Below, piece by piece: positions 16,430-24,964 of a DNA stretch of 64,000 bases. A program made the position numbers and the translations under genes. The notes beneath the pieces were generated by a model that did no database searches, was not told where the DNA came from, and was given only the letters and a program-made list of their open reading frames with translations. Within the stretch, counting starts at the first letter, position 1, and every line of letters begins with the position of its first letter. The stretch covers positions 868,001-932,000 of the forward strand of contig CAWCOL010000005.1 of the NCBI GenBank assembly GCA_963797175.1, given 5' to 3'. Origin of the DNA: DATLLN01 sp963797175 (GTDB lineage Bacteria > Actinomycetota > Thermoleophilia > Gaiellales > JAICJC01).

Positions 16430-16915
16430 CTACGAGAGGACGCGGGTCAGAACGATGCTGGGCCAGCCGTCCTGGAGCGACTCGCCGTAGCGGTACCAGC
16501 CGCAGCGCCGATAGAACCCCGCGGCGCTCTCGGTGCACACCCACAGCAGCGGCACGCCGTGCCCGGCTGCGAACTGCTCGAGCGCCGCGACCAGCCCGGC
16601 GCCCACCCCGGCCCCGCGGTACTCGGGCCGCACCACCATCCCGCACAGCCAGGGCGAGCGGTCACGCATCTCGTCGATCTCGAACTCGTGCAGCTGCACG
16701 ATGCCGACCGCGCGATCGCCGTCCAGCGCCACGAACGCGGCCGAGGTGGGCGTGTGAAGGCGGGCGTCCTGCTCCATCTCACGCAGCCAGCGCGCCCGCT
16801 CGTGCTCGGGCTGCTCCGGACCCCACTCCTGCCAGGCGATCTCGACGACGTCCGGCACGAGCTGCGGATGCTCCGCCAGCGCGGCGATCGTGACCGGCCG
16901 ACCCGGCCCGGTCAT
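16430..16915 (-). CDS. GNAT-family acetyltransferase
   Basis: A 161-residue complete GNAT protein. The acetyl-CoA signature is RPEYRGAGVGAGLVAALE, preceded by WLCGMVV and followed by LWVCTESAAGFYRRCGWYRYGE. Substrate unknown. It converges with the frameshifted acetyltransferase (gap 10 nt). ATG 16915 gives an N-terminus typical of the family (VTIAALAEHPQLVPDVVEIAW). Confidence 0.85.
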   Translation of the reverse strand: MTGPGRPVTIAALAEHPQLVPDVVEIAWQEWGPEQPEHERARWLREMEQDARLHTPTSAAFVALDGDRAVGIVQLHEFEIDEMRDRSPWLCGMVVRPEYRGAGVGAGLVAALEQFAAGHGVPLLWVCTESAAGFYRRCGWYRYGESLQDGWPSIVLTRVLS

Positions 16916-16943
16916 CGACACCGACCGAGGTCGGAACGGCGCA

Positions 16944-16949
16944 TAAGAT
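16944..16949 (+). promoter_or_regulatory. -10 box of the MFS gene
   Basis: TAAGAT ends exactly 6 nt before GTG 16956; the promoter is intact although the gene is broken. Confidence 0.45.
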
Positions 16950-16955
16950 CTTCGC

Positions 16956-18586
16956 GTGGCAACGTCCACACCAAGCTTAGGCGGTGCCCCGGAAGTGGTC
17001 GAGGGGCAGCAGCGCGTCGGCCCGGTCTTCGCGGCGCTCCTGCTCGTCGCGCTGCTGGCATCGCTCGACCAGACGATCGTCTCGACCGCGCTGCCGACGA
17101 TCGTCGGCGATCTCGGCGGCGTCCAGCATCTGTCGTGGGTCGTTACCGCTACCTGCTCGCGTCGACGGTCGTGACGCCGCTGTACGGGAAGTTCGGCGAC
17201 CTCTACGGGCGCAAGCCGGTGCTGCAGACGGCGATCGTCATCTTCCTGATCGGCTCCGCGTTGTGCGGGCTGGCCTGGAACATGAGCGTCGCTGATCGCC
17301 TTCCGCGCGCTGCAGGGCCTGGGCGGCGGTGGGCTGATGGTCACCACCTCGGCCGCGATCGGCGACATCGTCGCGCCCCGCGACCGCGGCCGCTACCAGG
17401 GGTACTTCGGCGCCGTGTTCGGCGTCTCCACGGTGATCGGGCCGCTGATCGGCGGATTCTTCGTCGACCGGCTCTCGTGGCACTGGATCTTCTACATCAA
17501 CCTGCCCGTCGGCCTGCTCGCGCTGGGGGTGATCGCAGTCGCCTTCCACGCCCACACGGAGCGTGACGCGCCACTCGATCGACTACCTGGGGGCGGCGCT
17601 GCTGGCGGGTGGGCTGTCCTCGGTGGTGCTGTTCACGAGCCTCGGCGGCACGACCTACGCCTGGGGCTCGATCCAGGCGATCGGGCTCGCGGTGCTCGGC
17701 GTCGGCGCTGCTCGCGCTCTTCGTGCTCGCCGAGAGCCGCGCGGCCGAGCCGATCCTGCCGCTGGCGCTCTTCCGGAACCGGACGTTCGCGGTGACGAGC
17801 GGGATCGGGTTCATCATCGGCCTCGCGCTGTTCGGCGCAGTCACGTACCTGCCGCTCTACATGCAGATCGTCAAGGGACGGAGCGCCACGGAGTCCGGGC
17901 TGCTGCTGACGCCGATGATGGCGGGCGTGCTGATCACGTCGATCGGGAGCGGCAACCTGATCTCGAAGACCGGCCGGTACAAGCCGTTCCCGATCATCGG
18001 GACGGCGGTCGCCGCCCTCGGCGATGCTCCTGCTCTCCCGGCTCACCGCCTCGACGCCGCTGTGGCTGGACGACGCTGTACCTGCTCGTGCTCGGGCTCG
18101 GCCTGGGGATGGTGATGCAGGTGCTCGTGCTCGCCGCACAGAACGCCGTGCCGTACAAGATGCTCGGGGTCGCCACGTCGGGCTCGACGCTCTTCCGCCA
18201 GATCGGCGGCGCGGTCGGCGTCTCCATCTTCGGTGCGATCTTCTCGAACGGCTCGCCACGGAACTGGCCGACCGGATCCCTCCGGGCGTCCACGTCCCCG
18301 CAGCGGCGAACCCGACGCTCGTCCATCACCTCCCGGAGGCGGTGCAAAGGGCCGTTCATCGAGGCGTTCACGGCGGCGATCACGCCGATCTTCCTCGCGG
18401 CGGCCGGCTTCGCTATCCTGGCGTTCCTGCTGACGTGGCTGCTGCGGGAGGTGCCGCTGCGCGAGACGGGCACCGCCGAGGGGCTCGGCGAGAGCTTCGC
18501 CGACGCCGCGGGAGGACCGGTAGGACCGCGAGCTGGAGCGCATCCTCAGCTCGATCGCGAGCGGGCGCATGCGGACGGAGACCTAG
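16956..18586 (+). pseudogene. DHA2-type MFS exporter, multiple frameshifts
   Basis: Joining three frames gives an almost complete 14-helix drug/proton antiporter: ALLLVALLASLDQTIVSTAL, GKFGDLYGRKPVL (motif A), FRALQGLGGGGLMV, RGRYQGYFGAVFGVSTVIGP (motif C region), then LPLYMQIVKG and a last helix AILAFLLTWLL. About eight single-base indels interrupt it: losses near 17148 and 18249, and extra bases at 17291, 17568, 17704, 18020, 18072 and near 18347. An in-frame TAG follows near 18525. Conserved protein sequence between the indels means the damage is recent or is sequence error. Substrate unknown. Confidence 0.85.
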
Positions 18587-18889
18587 CGAGCGGATCGTCG
18601 ACGAGTCTCGGCGTGCCTCTCACGCCCGCGGGAGCATGGCTGCTCGTCGCGCAGCACGGCCTCGAGCACGTCGGGCAGCCGCTCACGCAGCTGACGCCGG
18701 AACCCGGCGAGGAACGAGTGGCCGAGCCGCGCCTGCGGGGTGCCCGGTCGCGGCCAGCCGCTCCACGCCTCGCTCGGCGCTCCCCGGCACGGGCGCGGGT
18801 CGCGCTCGCACACGATCACGTGTGGCTCGGAGCAGGAGCGCGGTGCACAAGCCGCCGATGCCACCGCCGACAACCACCACCCGCGGCAT
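18583..18889 (-). pseudogene. FAD-dependent oxidoreductase, truncated and frameshifted remnant
   Basis: ATG 18889 opens a dinucleotide-binding fold, MPRVVVVGGGIGGLCTALLL. After about 20 residues the frame changes and the family sequence resumes as HVIVCERDP, then RPGTPQARLGHSFLAGFRRQ and LRERLPDVLEAVL, as in FAD monooxygenase-like/geranylgeranyl-reductase-like proteins. The remaining two-thirds of the protein is absent: the frame stops at 18583, abutting the MFS remnant. It is therefore a genuine gene fragment rather than a simple base-call problem. Confidence 0.7.
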
Positions 18890-19008
18890 ACGTCCCCTTC
18901 TGCGAAGTTCGTACCGATTGTTACTCCGGCGACGATACCTGACTCCCAGCGGGAGAGCTCGCGGGACGCAGCGACTACGATCGCGCGACACTTTCGATCG
19001 GAGGGGCT

Positions 19009-19182
19009 GTGCCGCTACTTGACGTCGGGACCTCGTACGTCCTGCTCGGGATCCTCTACTTCGTGCTGCTCGTGACGCTCGGCATCATGACGATCCGCAA
19101 GGGGCACTGGGTGATGTTCCTGATTGGGATCTTCATCCCGCTGTTCTGGATCATCGGAGCGCTGTTGCCTCCCAAGCGGTGA
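19009..19182 (+). CDS. Small two-helix membrane protein
   Basis: A 57-residue protein starting at GTG 19009 just after GGAGGGG. Two hydrophobic helices (about residues 8-27 and 34-53) are joined by MTIRKGHW, and the tail is LPPKR. The strong ribosome binding site, positive-inside loop and stop directly after the second helix support a real gene. No family recognised; the layout resembles small phospholipase-D-nuclease-N-like membrane proteins. Confidence 0.65.
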   Translation: MPLLDVGTSYVLLGILYFVLLVTLGIMTIRKGHWVMFLIGIFIPLFWIIGALLPPKR

Positions 19183-19234
19183 CGCTCAGGTGACGATCGT
19201 GGCGCGGGTGGCCCGTGATACCGTCGGCGGTCGG

Positions 19235-20104
19235 ATGATCAGTAACGAGGACTCGCCTCTGCCCGACACCGAGGTGCACTACCTGCGCTCGGAGCACGTG
19301 GGTGACGAGTTCAAGGTGCTCGTGGGTCATTGCGGCTCGTCCGAGTCGGCCCAGCGGCCGGTGGTGTTCATGGGCGATGGCTGGGCGAACTTCGGGACGG
19401 CCGTGGAGACGATCCGATTGCTGAGGTTCACGGAGGTCGTGCCGGAGATGCTCGTCGTCGCCGTCGGCTATCGCACGACCGACTTGGCCGAGATCGAGGA
19501 TCTTCGATGCCGTGACTTCACCCCGACGGTCGATCTCGCCAGCGGCCACTCGAACCCGGCCATGATGGCCGGCGCCGGCCGGTTCCTGGCGTTCCTGCGG
19601 GATGAACTGAAGCCCTGGGTTCGGGACGGATACGGCGTCGATCCTGACGATTCGATGTTGTTCGGGTACTCGCTCGGTGGCCTGTTTGCGACGTACGTGC
19701 TGCTCACCGAGCCGGCGGTGTTTCGGCGCTACGCGATCGGGAGCGCCGCACTCGCATGGGATGACGATCTGATGCTCCGCCAGGAGGTGGAGTACGCACG
19801 CACGCACGACGACCTTCCGGCAAGCGTGTACTTCTCGGTCGGCGGCTATGAGAACCCTGCGGGATTCAGGCGCTTCCTCGACCAGCTTCCGGCAGCCAGG
19901 CGAGCCGCAGCCGAGGTGGAGTACGCGGGTGAAGAGGACGACGACATGGTCGAAGACACCCAGCGCTTGGTCGCGGCCCTGCGAGACCGGGCGTACCCGA
20001 ACCTCGACATCGCGTGCGAGGTGCTGGCGGGCGAATACCACGAGACCGCCCCGCCCCTGGCGCTGTCACGTTCCCTGCGAAACCTGTTCGGCGCGCCCGT
20101 CTGA
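19235..20104 (+). CDS. Alpha/beta-hydrolase esterase
   Basis: A 289-residue serine hydrolase of the putative esterase (Fes/IroE/esterase D-like) group. The nucleophile elbow is GYSLGG near residue 149, the oxyanion region VVFMGDGWANFG, and a late histidine in AGEYHETAPP completes the triad. No signal peptide, so probably cytoplasmic. Codon use is somewhat less GC-extreme than that of neighbours, which together with the adjacent broken genes might mark an acquired segment. A TACCGT box ends 10 nt before ATG 19235. Confidence 0.82.
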   Translation: MISNEDSPLPDTEVHYLRSEHVGDEFKVLVGHCGSSESAQRPVVFMGDGWANFGTAVETIRLLRFTEVVPEMLVVAVGYRTTDLAEIEDLRCRDFTPTVDLASGHSNPAMMAGAGRFLAFLRDELKPWVRDGYGVDPDDSMLFGYSLGGLFATYVLLTEPAVFRRYAIGSAALAWDDDLMLRQEVEYARTHDDLPASVYFSVGGYENPAGFRRFLDQLPAARRAAAEVEYAGEEDDDMVEDTQRLVAALRDRAYPNLDIACEVLAGEYHETAPPLALSRSLRNLFGAPV

Positions 20105-20108
20105 CCCG

Positions 20109-20870
20109 TCACGACCCGTCGGAGCGCGCGGTCGAGCGGTTGTGGTTGACGACCTCGACATTGTGGCCGTCCGGGTCGAGCACGAAGGCGCCGTAGTAGC
20201 CCGGGTGGTAGACGGCGCGCTCGCCGGGGCCGCCGTTGTCCTCGTAGCCCGCGGCGATTGCGGCGGCGTGGAACGCGCGCACCGTGGCGTTCGCGTCCGC
20301 CGCGAACGCGAGGTGGACGTGCTCGGTGAGCGGTCGGTCGTCGCCCACGAGCGAGAAGGAGAAGTCGCGACCCGCGAGCTGCACACGGTCCGAGCCGTCG
20401 TGCGCAAGGCGGATCCCGGCGTACGGGGCGATCGTCGTGTAGAAGCGCCGCGACGCCTGCGGGTCGCGGACGCGGAGCCACAGGTGGTCGATGCGGCCGT
20501 CGGGCACGGGCCGCTCACGCCCGGTGTGGACGGCCTCGACGCTGTTGCCGTCCGGATCGAGCAGGAAGCCGCCGTAGTAGTCGGGGCCGTAGACCGTGCG
20601 TGGCCCGGGCGCACCGTCGTCCGGGTGGCCGGCGTCGATCCCCGCCTGCCAGAAGGCGTGGACGGCTGCGCGATCCGGCGCGCGGAAACCGACGTGCAGG
20701 CCGCGGGTCACAGGGTGCTCGCCGTCCGTCGGGCCGATGGCCCAGTCATCCCACTCGACCAGCCCCGCGTCCACGTGGCTCGGGTCGACACCGAGCACGG
20801 AGAGCACGGTGCGGTAGAAGCGCTCGGAGGCGGCGAGGTCGGACACGGCGATCCCCACGTGGTCGAACAT
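20109..20870 (-). CDS. Tandem VOC (glyoxalase/dioxygenase fold) protein
   Basis: A 253-residue protein of two vicinal-oxygen-chelate domains. The first begins MFDHVGIAVSDLAASERFY, the second HLWLRVRDPQASRRFY; each ends in a DPDGNSVEAV or DPDGHNVEVV strand carrying the metal-ligand glutamate, and each has a Y..DYYGGF/HPGYYGAF segment. It could be a ring-cleaving dioxygenase, a lyase or a binding protein. Minus-strand TAGCCT lies 7 nt before ATG 20870. Confidence 0.82.
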   Translation of the reverse strand: MFDHVGIAVSDLAASERFYRTVLSVLGVDPSHVDAGLVEWDDWAIGPTDGEHPVTRGLHVGFRAPDRAAVHAFWQAGIDAGHPDDGAPGPRTVYGPDYYGGFLLDPDGNSVEAVHTGRERPVPDGRIDHLWLRVRDPQASRRFYTTIAPYAGIRLAHDGSDRVQLAGRDFSFSLVGDDRPLTEHVHLAFAADANATVRAFHAAAIAAGYEDNGGPGERAVYHPGYYGAFVLDPDGHNVEVVNHNRSTARSDGS

Positions 20871-20926
20871 CGTCCCGAGGCTAGCATCGCGCGCGCTGCC
20901 GATCGACCGTCGCGCGCCGGCGGCGG

Positions 20927-22750
20927 CTACTCGACGGTGACGGTCTTGGCGAGGTTGCGCGGCTTGTCGATGTCGAGGCCGCGGCGCTTGGCGATCGAGT
21001 AGGCGAGCTGCTGGAGCGGCAGGATCGCCAGCACCGCCTGCAGCTCGGGCTCGGTGCGGGGCAGGTAGATGACGTGCTCCGCGACGCGCTCGATCTCGGT
21101 GTTGCCCTCGGTGGCGATGGCGATGACGTGCGCACCGCGGGCGCGCACCTCCTCCACGTTCGACACCACCTTGTGGTAGACGTGGTTGTCGGTAGCGACA
21201 ACCACGACTGGCGTAGTGTCGTCGAGCAGCGCGATCGGGCCGTGCTTCATCTCACCGGCGGCATAGGCGTCGGTCGGGATGTAGCTGATCTCCTTCAACT
21301 TGAGCGCGCCCTCGAGCGCGATCGGCAGGCCGATGTAGCGGCCCAGGTAGAGGAAGAACTCGTTCTGCCAGAACCGCTCGGCGATCGGCTCGACCAGGTC
21401 GCCCCGGGCCAGCGTCTGCTCGGCCAGGTCGGGCAGCGAGCGCACCTGCGCCAGCAGCGTCTCGGCCCGCTCGGGATCGATCGCCTCCCGCACCATGCCC
21501 AGCTTCAGCGCCAGCAGGTACATCAGCGTGACCTGCGCGGTGAAGGTCTTCGACGCGGCGACCCCGACCTCGAGGCCGGCACGTGTGTAGAGCACCGAGT
21601 CGCACTCGCGGGTCATCTGGCTGCCCATGATGTTCGTCACGGCGAGGACGTGGCTGCCGTGGGCGCGCGCCTCCTTCATCGCCGCGATCGTGTCGATCGT
21701 CTCGCCGGACTGCGAGATGGCGACGACCAGCGTGTTCTCGTCGATCACGGGCCGGCGGTAGCGCCACTCGCTGGCGATGTCCGACTCCGAGGGCAGGCGG
21801 GCCCACTCCTCCAGCAGGTACCGCCCGACCAGGCCGGCGTGGTACGCGGTGCCGCAGGCGAGGATGACGACGCGGGAGAGCTTGCGGATCTGATCCTCGT
21901 CGAGGTTGAGGCCGTCCAGCTGGAGGGCGCCGTGGTAGAGGCGCTCGCCGATCGTCTCGGCGATCGCGTCCGGCTGCTCGTGGATCTCCTTGAGCATGAA
22001 CGTCTCGTAGCCGTGCTTCTCGGCAGCGTCGTCGTCCCAGTCAACGGTCTCGACCGGTCGCTCGATGGTCGTGCCGGCACCGGTCATGAACGTCGCGCCG
22101 TCCGGGCGGGCAACGACGATCTCATCGTCCAGCACGTACTGCACGCGGCGCGTCTGCTTGAGGAACGCGGGGATCGCCGAGGCCATGAACATCTCGCCGT
22201 CGCCGACGCCGACGACCAGCGGGCACTGGCGGCGGGCCGCAACGATCTCATCGGGATGGCCGCTGTGGACGACGGCGAAGGCGAAGTGGCCGTTCAGCTC
22301 GTTGTACGCGGCGCGGACGGCATCGACCAGGTCGCCGTCGTAGTGGCTCTCGACCAGGTGGGCGATGACCTCGCTGTCGGTGTCGGTGTGGAACTCATGC
22401 CCGGCGTCGAGCAGACGCCCGCGCAGGCCGACGTAGTTCTCGATGATGCCGTTGTGGACGACCGTCACGCCGGAGCCCTCGCACGCCTCGACCGGGTGCG
22501 CGTTGCCCTCAGTGACGCCGCCATGGGTCGCCCAGCGCGTGTGCGCAAGGCCCAGCGTGGCGGGGTGCGCGCCGTCGCCGACGGCGTCACGGAGCACCTG
22601 GACACGGCCGACGCGGCGGACGATGTCCACCTTGCCGTTGATCAGGCAGATGCCCGCCGAGTCGTACCCGCGGTACTCCAGCCGCTCCAGTCCCTCGAGC
22701 AGCAGCTCCTTGCACTCCCTGTCACCGACATATCCGACGATTCCGCACAT
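20927..22750 (-). CDS. glmS: Glutamine--fructose-6-phosphate aminotransferase (isomerizing)
   Basis: A 607-residue complete GlmS, making glucosamine-6-phosphate from fructose-6-phosphate and glutamine. The N-terminal nucleophile is C2 in MCGIVGYVG, with LAHTRWATHG and the interdomain linker after VDWDDDAAEKHG. Two SIS domains follow (AISQSGETIDT; then DAYAAGEMKHGPIAL) and the conserved end DKPRNLAKTVTVE. No glmS ribozyme-like leader is possible: glmM ends 9 nt upstream, so both are read from the rplM promoter. GAGAGGA precedes the start. Confidence 0.96.
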   Translation of the reverse strand: MCGIVGYVGDRECKELLLEGLERLEYRGYDSAGICLINGKVDIVRRVGRVQVLRDAVGDGAHPATLGLAHTRWATHGGVTEGNAHPVEACEGSGVTVVHNGIIENYVGLRGRLLDAGHEFHTDTDSEVIAHLVESHYDGDLVDAVRAAYNELNGHFAFAVVHSGHPDEIVAARRQCPLVVGVGDGEMFMASAIPAFLKQTRRVQYVLDDEIVVARPDGATFMTGAGTTIERPVETVDWDDDAAEKHGYETFMLKEIHEQPDAIAETIGERLYHGALQLDGLNLDEDQIRKLSRVVILACGTAYHAGLVGRYLLEEWARLPSESDIASEWRYRRPVIDENTLVVAISQSGETIDTIAAMKEARAHGSHVLAVTNIMGSQMTRECDSVLYTRAGLEVGVAASKTFTAQVTLMYLLALKLGMVREAIDPERAETLLAQVRSLPDLAEQTLARGDLVEPIAERFWQNEFFLYLGRYIGLPIALEGALKLKEISYIPTDAYAAGEMKHGPIALLDDTTPVVVVATDNHVYHKVVSNVEEVRARGAHVIAIATEGNTEIERVAEHVIYLPRTEPELQAVLAILPLQQLAYSIAKRRGLDIDKPRNLAKTVTVE

Positions 22751-22759
22751 AGGTCCTCT

Positions 22760-24052
22760 CTACGCCCCAATCTCCAGTTGCACAACCCCTGCGAGCTGCG
22801 AACACAGACGTTCGCACTCCTCGGGATCCTCTGCCTCGACCATCACGCGGACGACCGGCTCGGTGCCCGACGCGCGCAGAACCACCCGTCCGCGCTCGCC
22901 CAGCTTCTCCGCCGCAGCGTCCACCTCCTGCCAGATCCGGTCGTTTGACGGTAGCAGGCTGCGGTCGGCCGGGACGGCGACCAGCCGCTGCGGGAACGGC
23001 ACCACCAGGTCGCGGACGCCGTCCATCCCCAGCCCGAGCCCCTCCATCGCGCCCAGCAGCATGAGGGCGGTCGCCAGGCCGTCGCCGGTGGTGTGGTGGT
23101 CGAGGTCGAGCACGTGGCCGGACTGCTCGCCGCCCAGCGCAGCGCCGGTCGCGAGCATCCGCTCCAACACGTAGCGGTCTCCGACGTCGGTCACCTCGAC
23201 GGCGATCCCGGCCTCGCGCATCGTCCGGTGAAAGCCCAGGTTGGTCATCGACGTGACGACCACGCGGTCGCCGGGCAGCTCCCGGCGCGCGTGCCGGTCG
23301 AGCGCCAGCGCCGCGATCACACAGTCGCCGTTCACCGGCCGGCCGGCGCCGTCCACCGCCAGGCAGCGGTCGGCGTCGCCGTCGAACGCGATCCCGAAGG
23401 CGGCGCCCCGCTCCACGACGGCGGCGGACAGCGCCTCCAGGTGAGTCGAGCCGACACCCCGGTTGATGTTGCGGCCGTCCGGCTCGGCGCCGATCAGCGT
23501 CGCGCCGCGCAGCACCAGCCCGGCGACGCCCGACGCCGCGCCGTTGGCACAGTCGAGCACCACGTCGTCGCGGTCGTGCGCGCCGAACACCTCGCGCAGC
23601 CACGCCGCGTAGGTCGCCGCCGCGTCCTCCACCGGCTCCACCCGGCCGCCGCCCGGCTCGTCGCCCTCCATGGCCGACTCGATCGCCGCCTCGCGCTCGT
23701 CGGAGAGCTTGCGGCCGTCGCCGGCCAGGAACTTTATGCCGTTGTCGTGGTACGGGTTGTGCGACGCCGAGATGACGCAGCCGAGGTCGGCGCCGGAGAG
23801 GCGGGCGATGACGGCGACGCCGGGCGTCGGCAGCACCCCGGCGCTGCAGGCGACGCCGCCGGCGGCGACGATGCCCTCCGCCAGTGCGGCCTCGAGGCCC
23901 GGGCCGGACTCGCGGGTGTCGCGGCCGATCACGATCCGGGCGCCGGGCCCGGACACGCGCACGGCCGCCGCGCCCAGCCCGCGGGCCAGGTCGTCGGTCA
24001 GGTCGACGCCCGCGACCCCGCGGACGCCGTCGGTTCCAAAGAGCGTGCGGAT
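22760..24052 (-). CDS. glmM: Phosphoglucosamine mutase (apparent ATC start)
   Basis: A 430-residue mutase converting glucosamine-6-P to glucosamine-1-P. The phosphoserine loop is ISASHNPYHDNGIKF near residue 92, the magnesium loop FDGDADRC, and the sugar loop GEQSGHVLDLDHHTTGDG. The universal N-terminus RTLFGTDGVRG is encoded directly after an ATC codon (24052-24050); no ATG, GTG or TTG exists in frame until GTG 23962, which would remove the first 30 residues, including FGTDGVRG. The frame upstream runs back through rpsI without a start. So translation probably begins at ATC, 8 nt after the rpsI stop. Confidence 0.93.
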   Translation of the reverse strand: MRTLFGTDGVRGVAGVDLTDDLARGLGAAAVRVSGPGARIVIGRDTRESGPGLEAALAEGIVAAGGVACSAGVLPTPGVAVIARLSGADLGCVISASHNPYHDNGIKFLAGDGRKLSDEREAAIESAMEGDEPGGGRVEPVEDAAATYAAWLREVFGAHDRDDVVLDCANGAASGVAGLVLRGATLIGAEPDGRNINRGVGSTHLEALSAAVVERGAAFGIAFDGDADRCLAVDGAGRPVNGDCVIAALALDRHARRELPGDRVVVTSMTNLGFHRTMREAGIAVEVTDVGDRYVLERMLATGAALGGEQSGHVLDLDHHTTGDGLATALMLLGAMEGLGLGMDGVRDLVVPFPQRLVAVPADRSLLPSNDRIWQEVDAAAEKLGERGRVVLRASGTEPVVRVMVEAEDPEECERLCSQLAGVVQLEIGA

Positions 24053-24060
24053 CGCTGGCG

Positions 24061-24456
24061 CTAGCGCTTCGAGAACTGGGGACGCTTGCGGGCCTTCTTC
24101 AGGCCCGCCTTCTTGCGCTCCACGGCCCGCGCGTCACGCGTCAGGAACCCGGCCCGCTTGAGGTCGGGACGGAGGTTCTCGTCGGCGTCGAGCAGCGCCC
24201 GGGCGATGCCGTGGCGCAGCGCACCGGCCTGGCCGGAGACGCCGCCGCCGTCGATGCGGGCGCGCACGTCGAAGGTCGCGTCCGTCCCGCTCACCCGCAG
24301 CGGCGCGGTCGCGATCGACTGCAGCGTCTGCCGCGGGAAGTACTCGGCGAGGGTCTTGCCGTTGACGGTCACCGTGCCCGAGCCGGGCATCAGCACGACG
24401 CGCGCGACCGAACTCTTGCGCTTGCCGGTGCCGCGGTAGGTGGCAGTGGTACTCAC
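24061..24456 (-). CDS. rpsI: 30S ribosomal protein S9
   Basis: A 131-residue S9 with GTGKRKSSVARVVLMPGSG at the N-terminus, the central GGGVSGQAGALRHGIARAL and the basic tail KKARKRPQFSKR that reaches the ribosomal P site. GTG 24456 follows the rplM stop directly with no gap. Confidence 0.97.
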   Translation of the reverse strand: MSTTATYRGTGKRKSSVARVVLMPGSGTVTVNGKTLAEYFPRQTLQSIATAPLRVSGTDATFDVRARIDGGGVSGQAGALRHGIARALLDADENLRPDLKRAGFLTRDARAVERKKAGLKKARKRPQFSKR

Positions 24457-24888
24457 TCAGCGCTCCTCGATGGCGATCGGGTTCTGGGCCTCGTGCGGAT
24501 GCACCGGCCCGGCGTAGATCTTGAGCTTGACGATCTGGCGCGCGGCCAGCTTGTTCTTCGGCAGCATGCCCTTGACCGCCTTCCGCAGCACCTCTTCCGG
24601 GCGCCGGGAGAGCTGCTCGGCCAGCGTGCGCGTGCGCAGGCCGCCGGGATAGCCGCTGTGTCGGTGGTAGAGCTTCTGCTCCATCTTCTTGCCGGTGACG
24701 TGCACCTTCTCGGCGTTGACGACGACGACGAAGTCGCCGGTGTCGATGTGCGGCGTGTACTGGGGCTTGCCCTTGCCGCGCAGGAGGTCGGCGATCTGGG
24801 TGGCCAGACGGCCCAGGGTCCGGCCCTCGGCGTCGATCACGTACCAGGCCTGCTCGATCTCGCGCGGTTTCGCGGTGTACGTCTTCAT
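24457..24888 (-). CDS. rplM: 50S ribosomal protein L13
   Basis: A 143-residue L13: WYVIDAEGRTLGRLATQIA, YTPHIDTGDFVVVVNAEKV, KLYHRHSGYPGGL and GMLPKNKLAARQ are all family signatures. ATG 24888 has AAGGA 5 nt upstream. It heads the rplM-rpsI-glmM-glmS operon; the 76-nt gap before it holds a possible TACCAT -10 box but no clear -35. Confidence 0.97.
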   Translation of the reverse strand: MKTYTAKPREIEQAWYVIDAEGRTLGRLATQIADLLRGKGKPQYTPHIDTGDFVVVVNAEKVHVTGKKMEQKLYHRHSGYPGGLRTRTLAEQLSRRPEEVLRKAVKGMLPKNKLAARQIVKLKIYAGPVHPHEAQNPIAIEER

Positions 24889-24964
24889 GGATCCTTGTGT
24901 CCGAGGCGGATGGGAGACAGCAGCGAGCGTCCGGCCCCGAGCCGGCGCAGCGACGGATGGTACC

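Noticed and set aside
16956..18115. Several independent small membrane genes
   Set aside because: The frames join end to end into one MFS protein with all its motifs in order, so it is one broken gene.
22751..22760. A glmS ribozyme upstream of glmS
   Set aside because: Only 9 nt separate glmS from glmM, leaving no room for the ribozyme.
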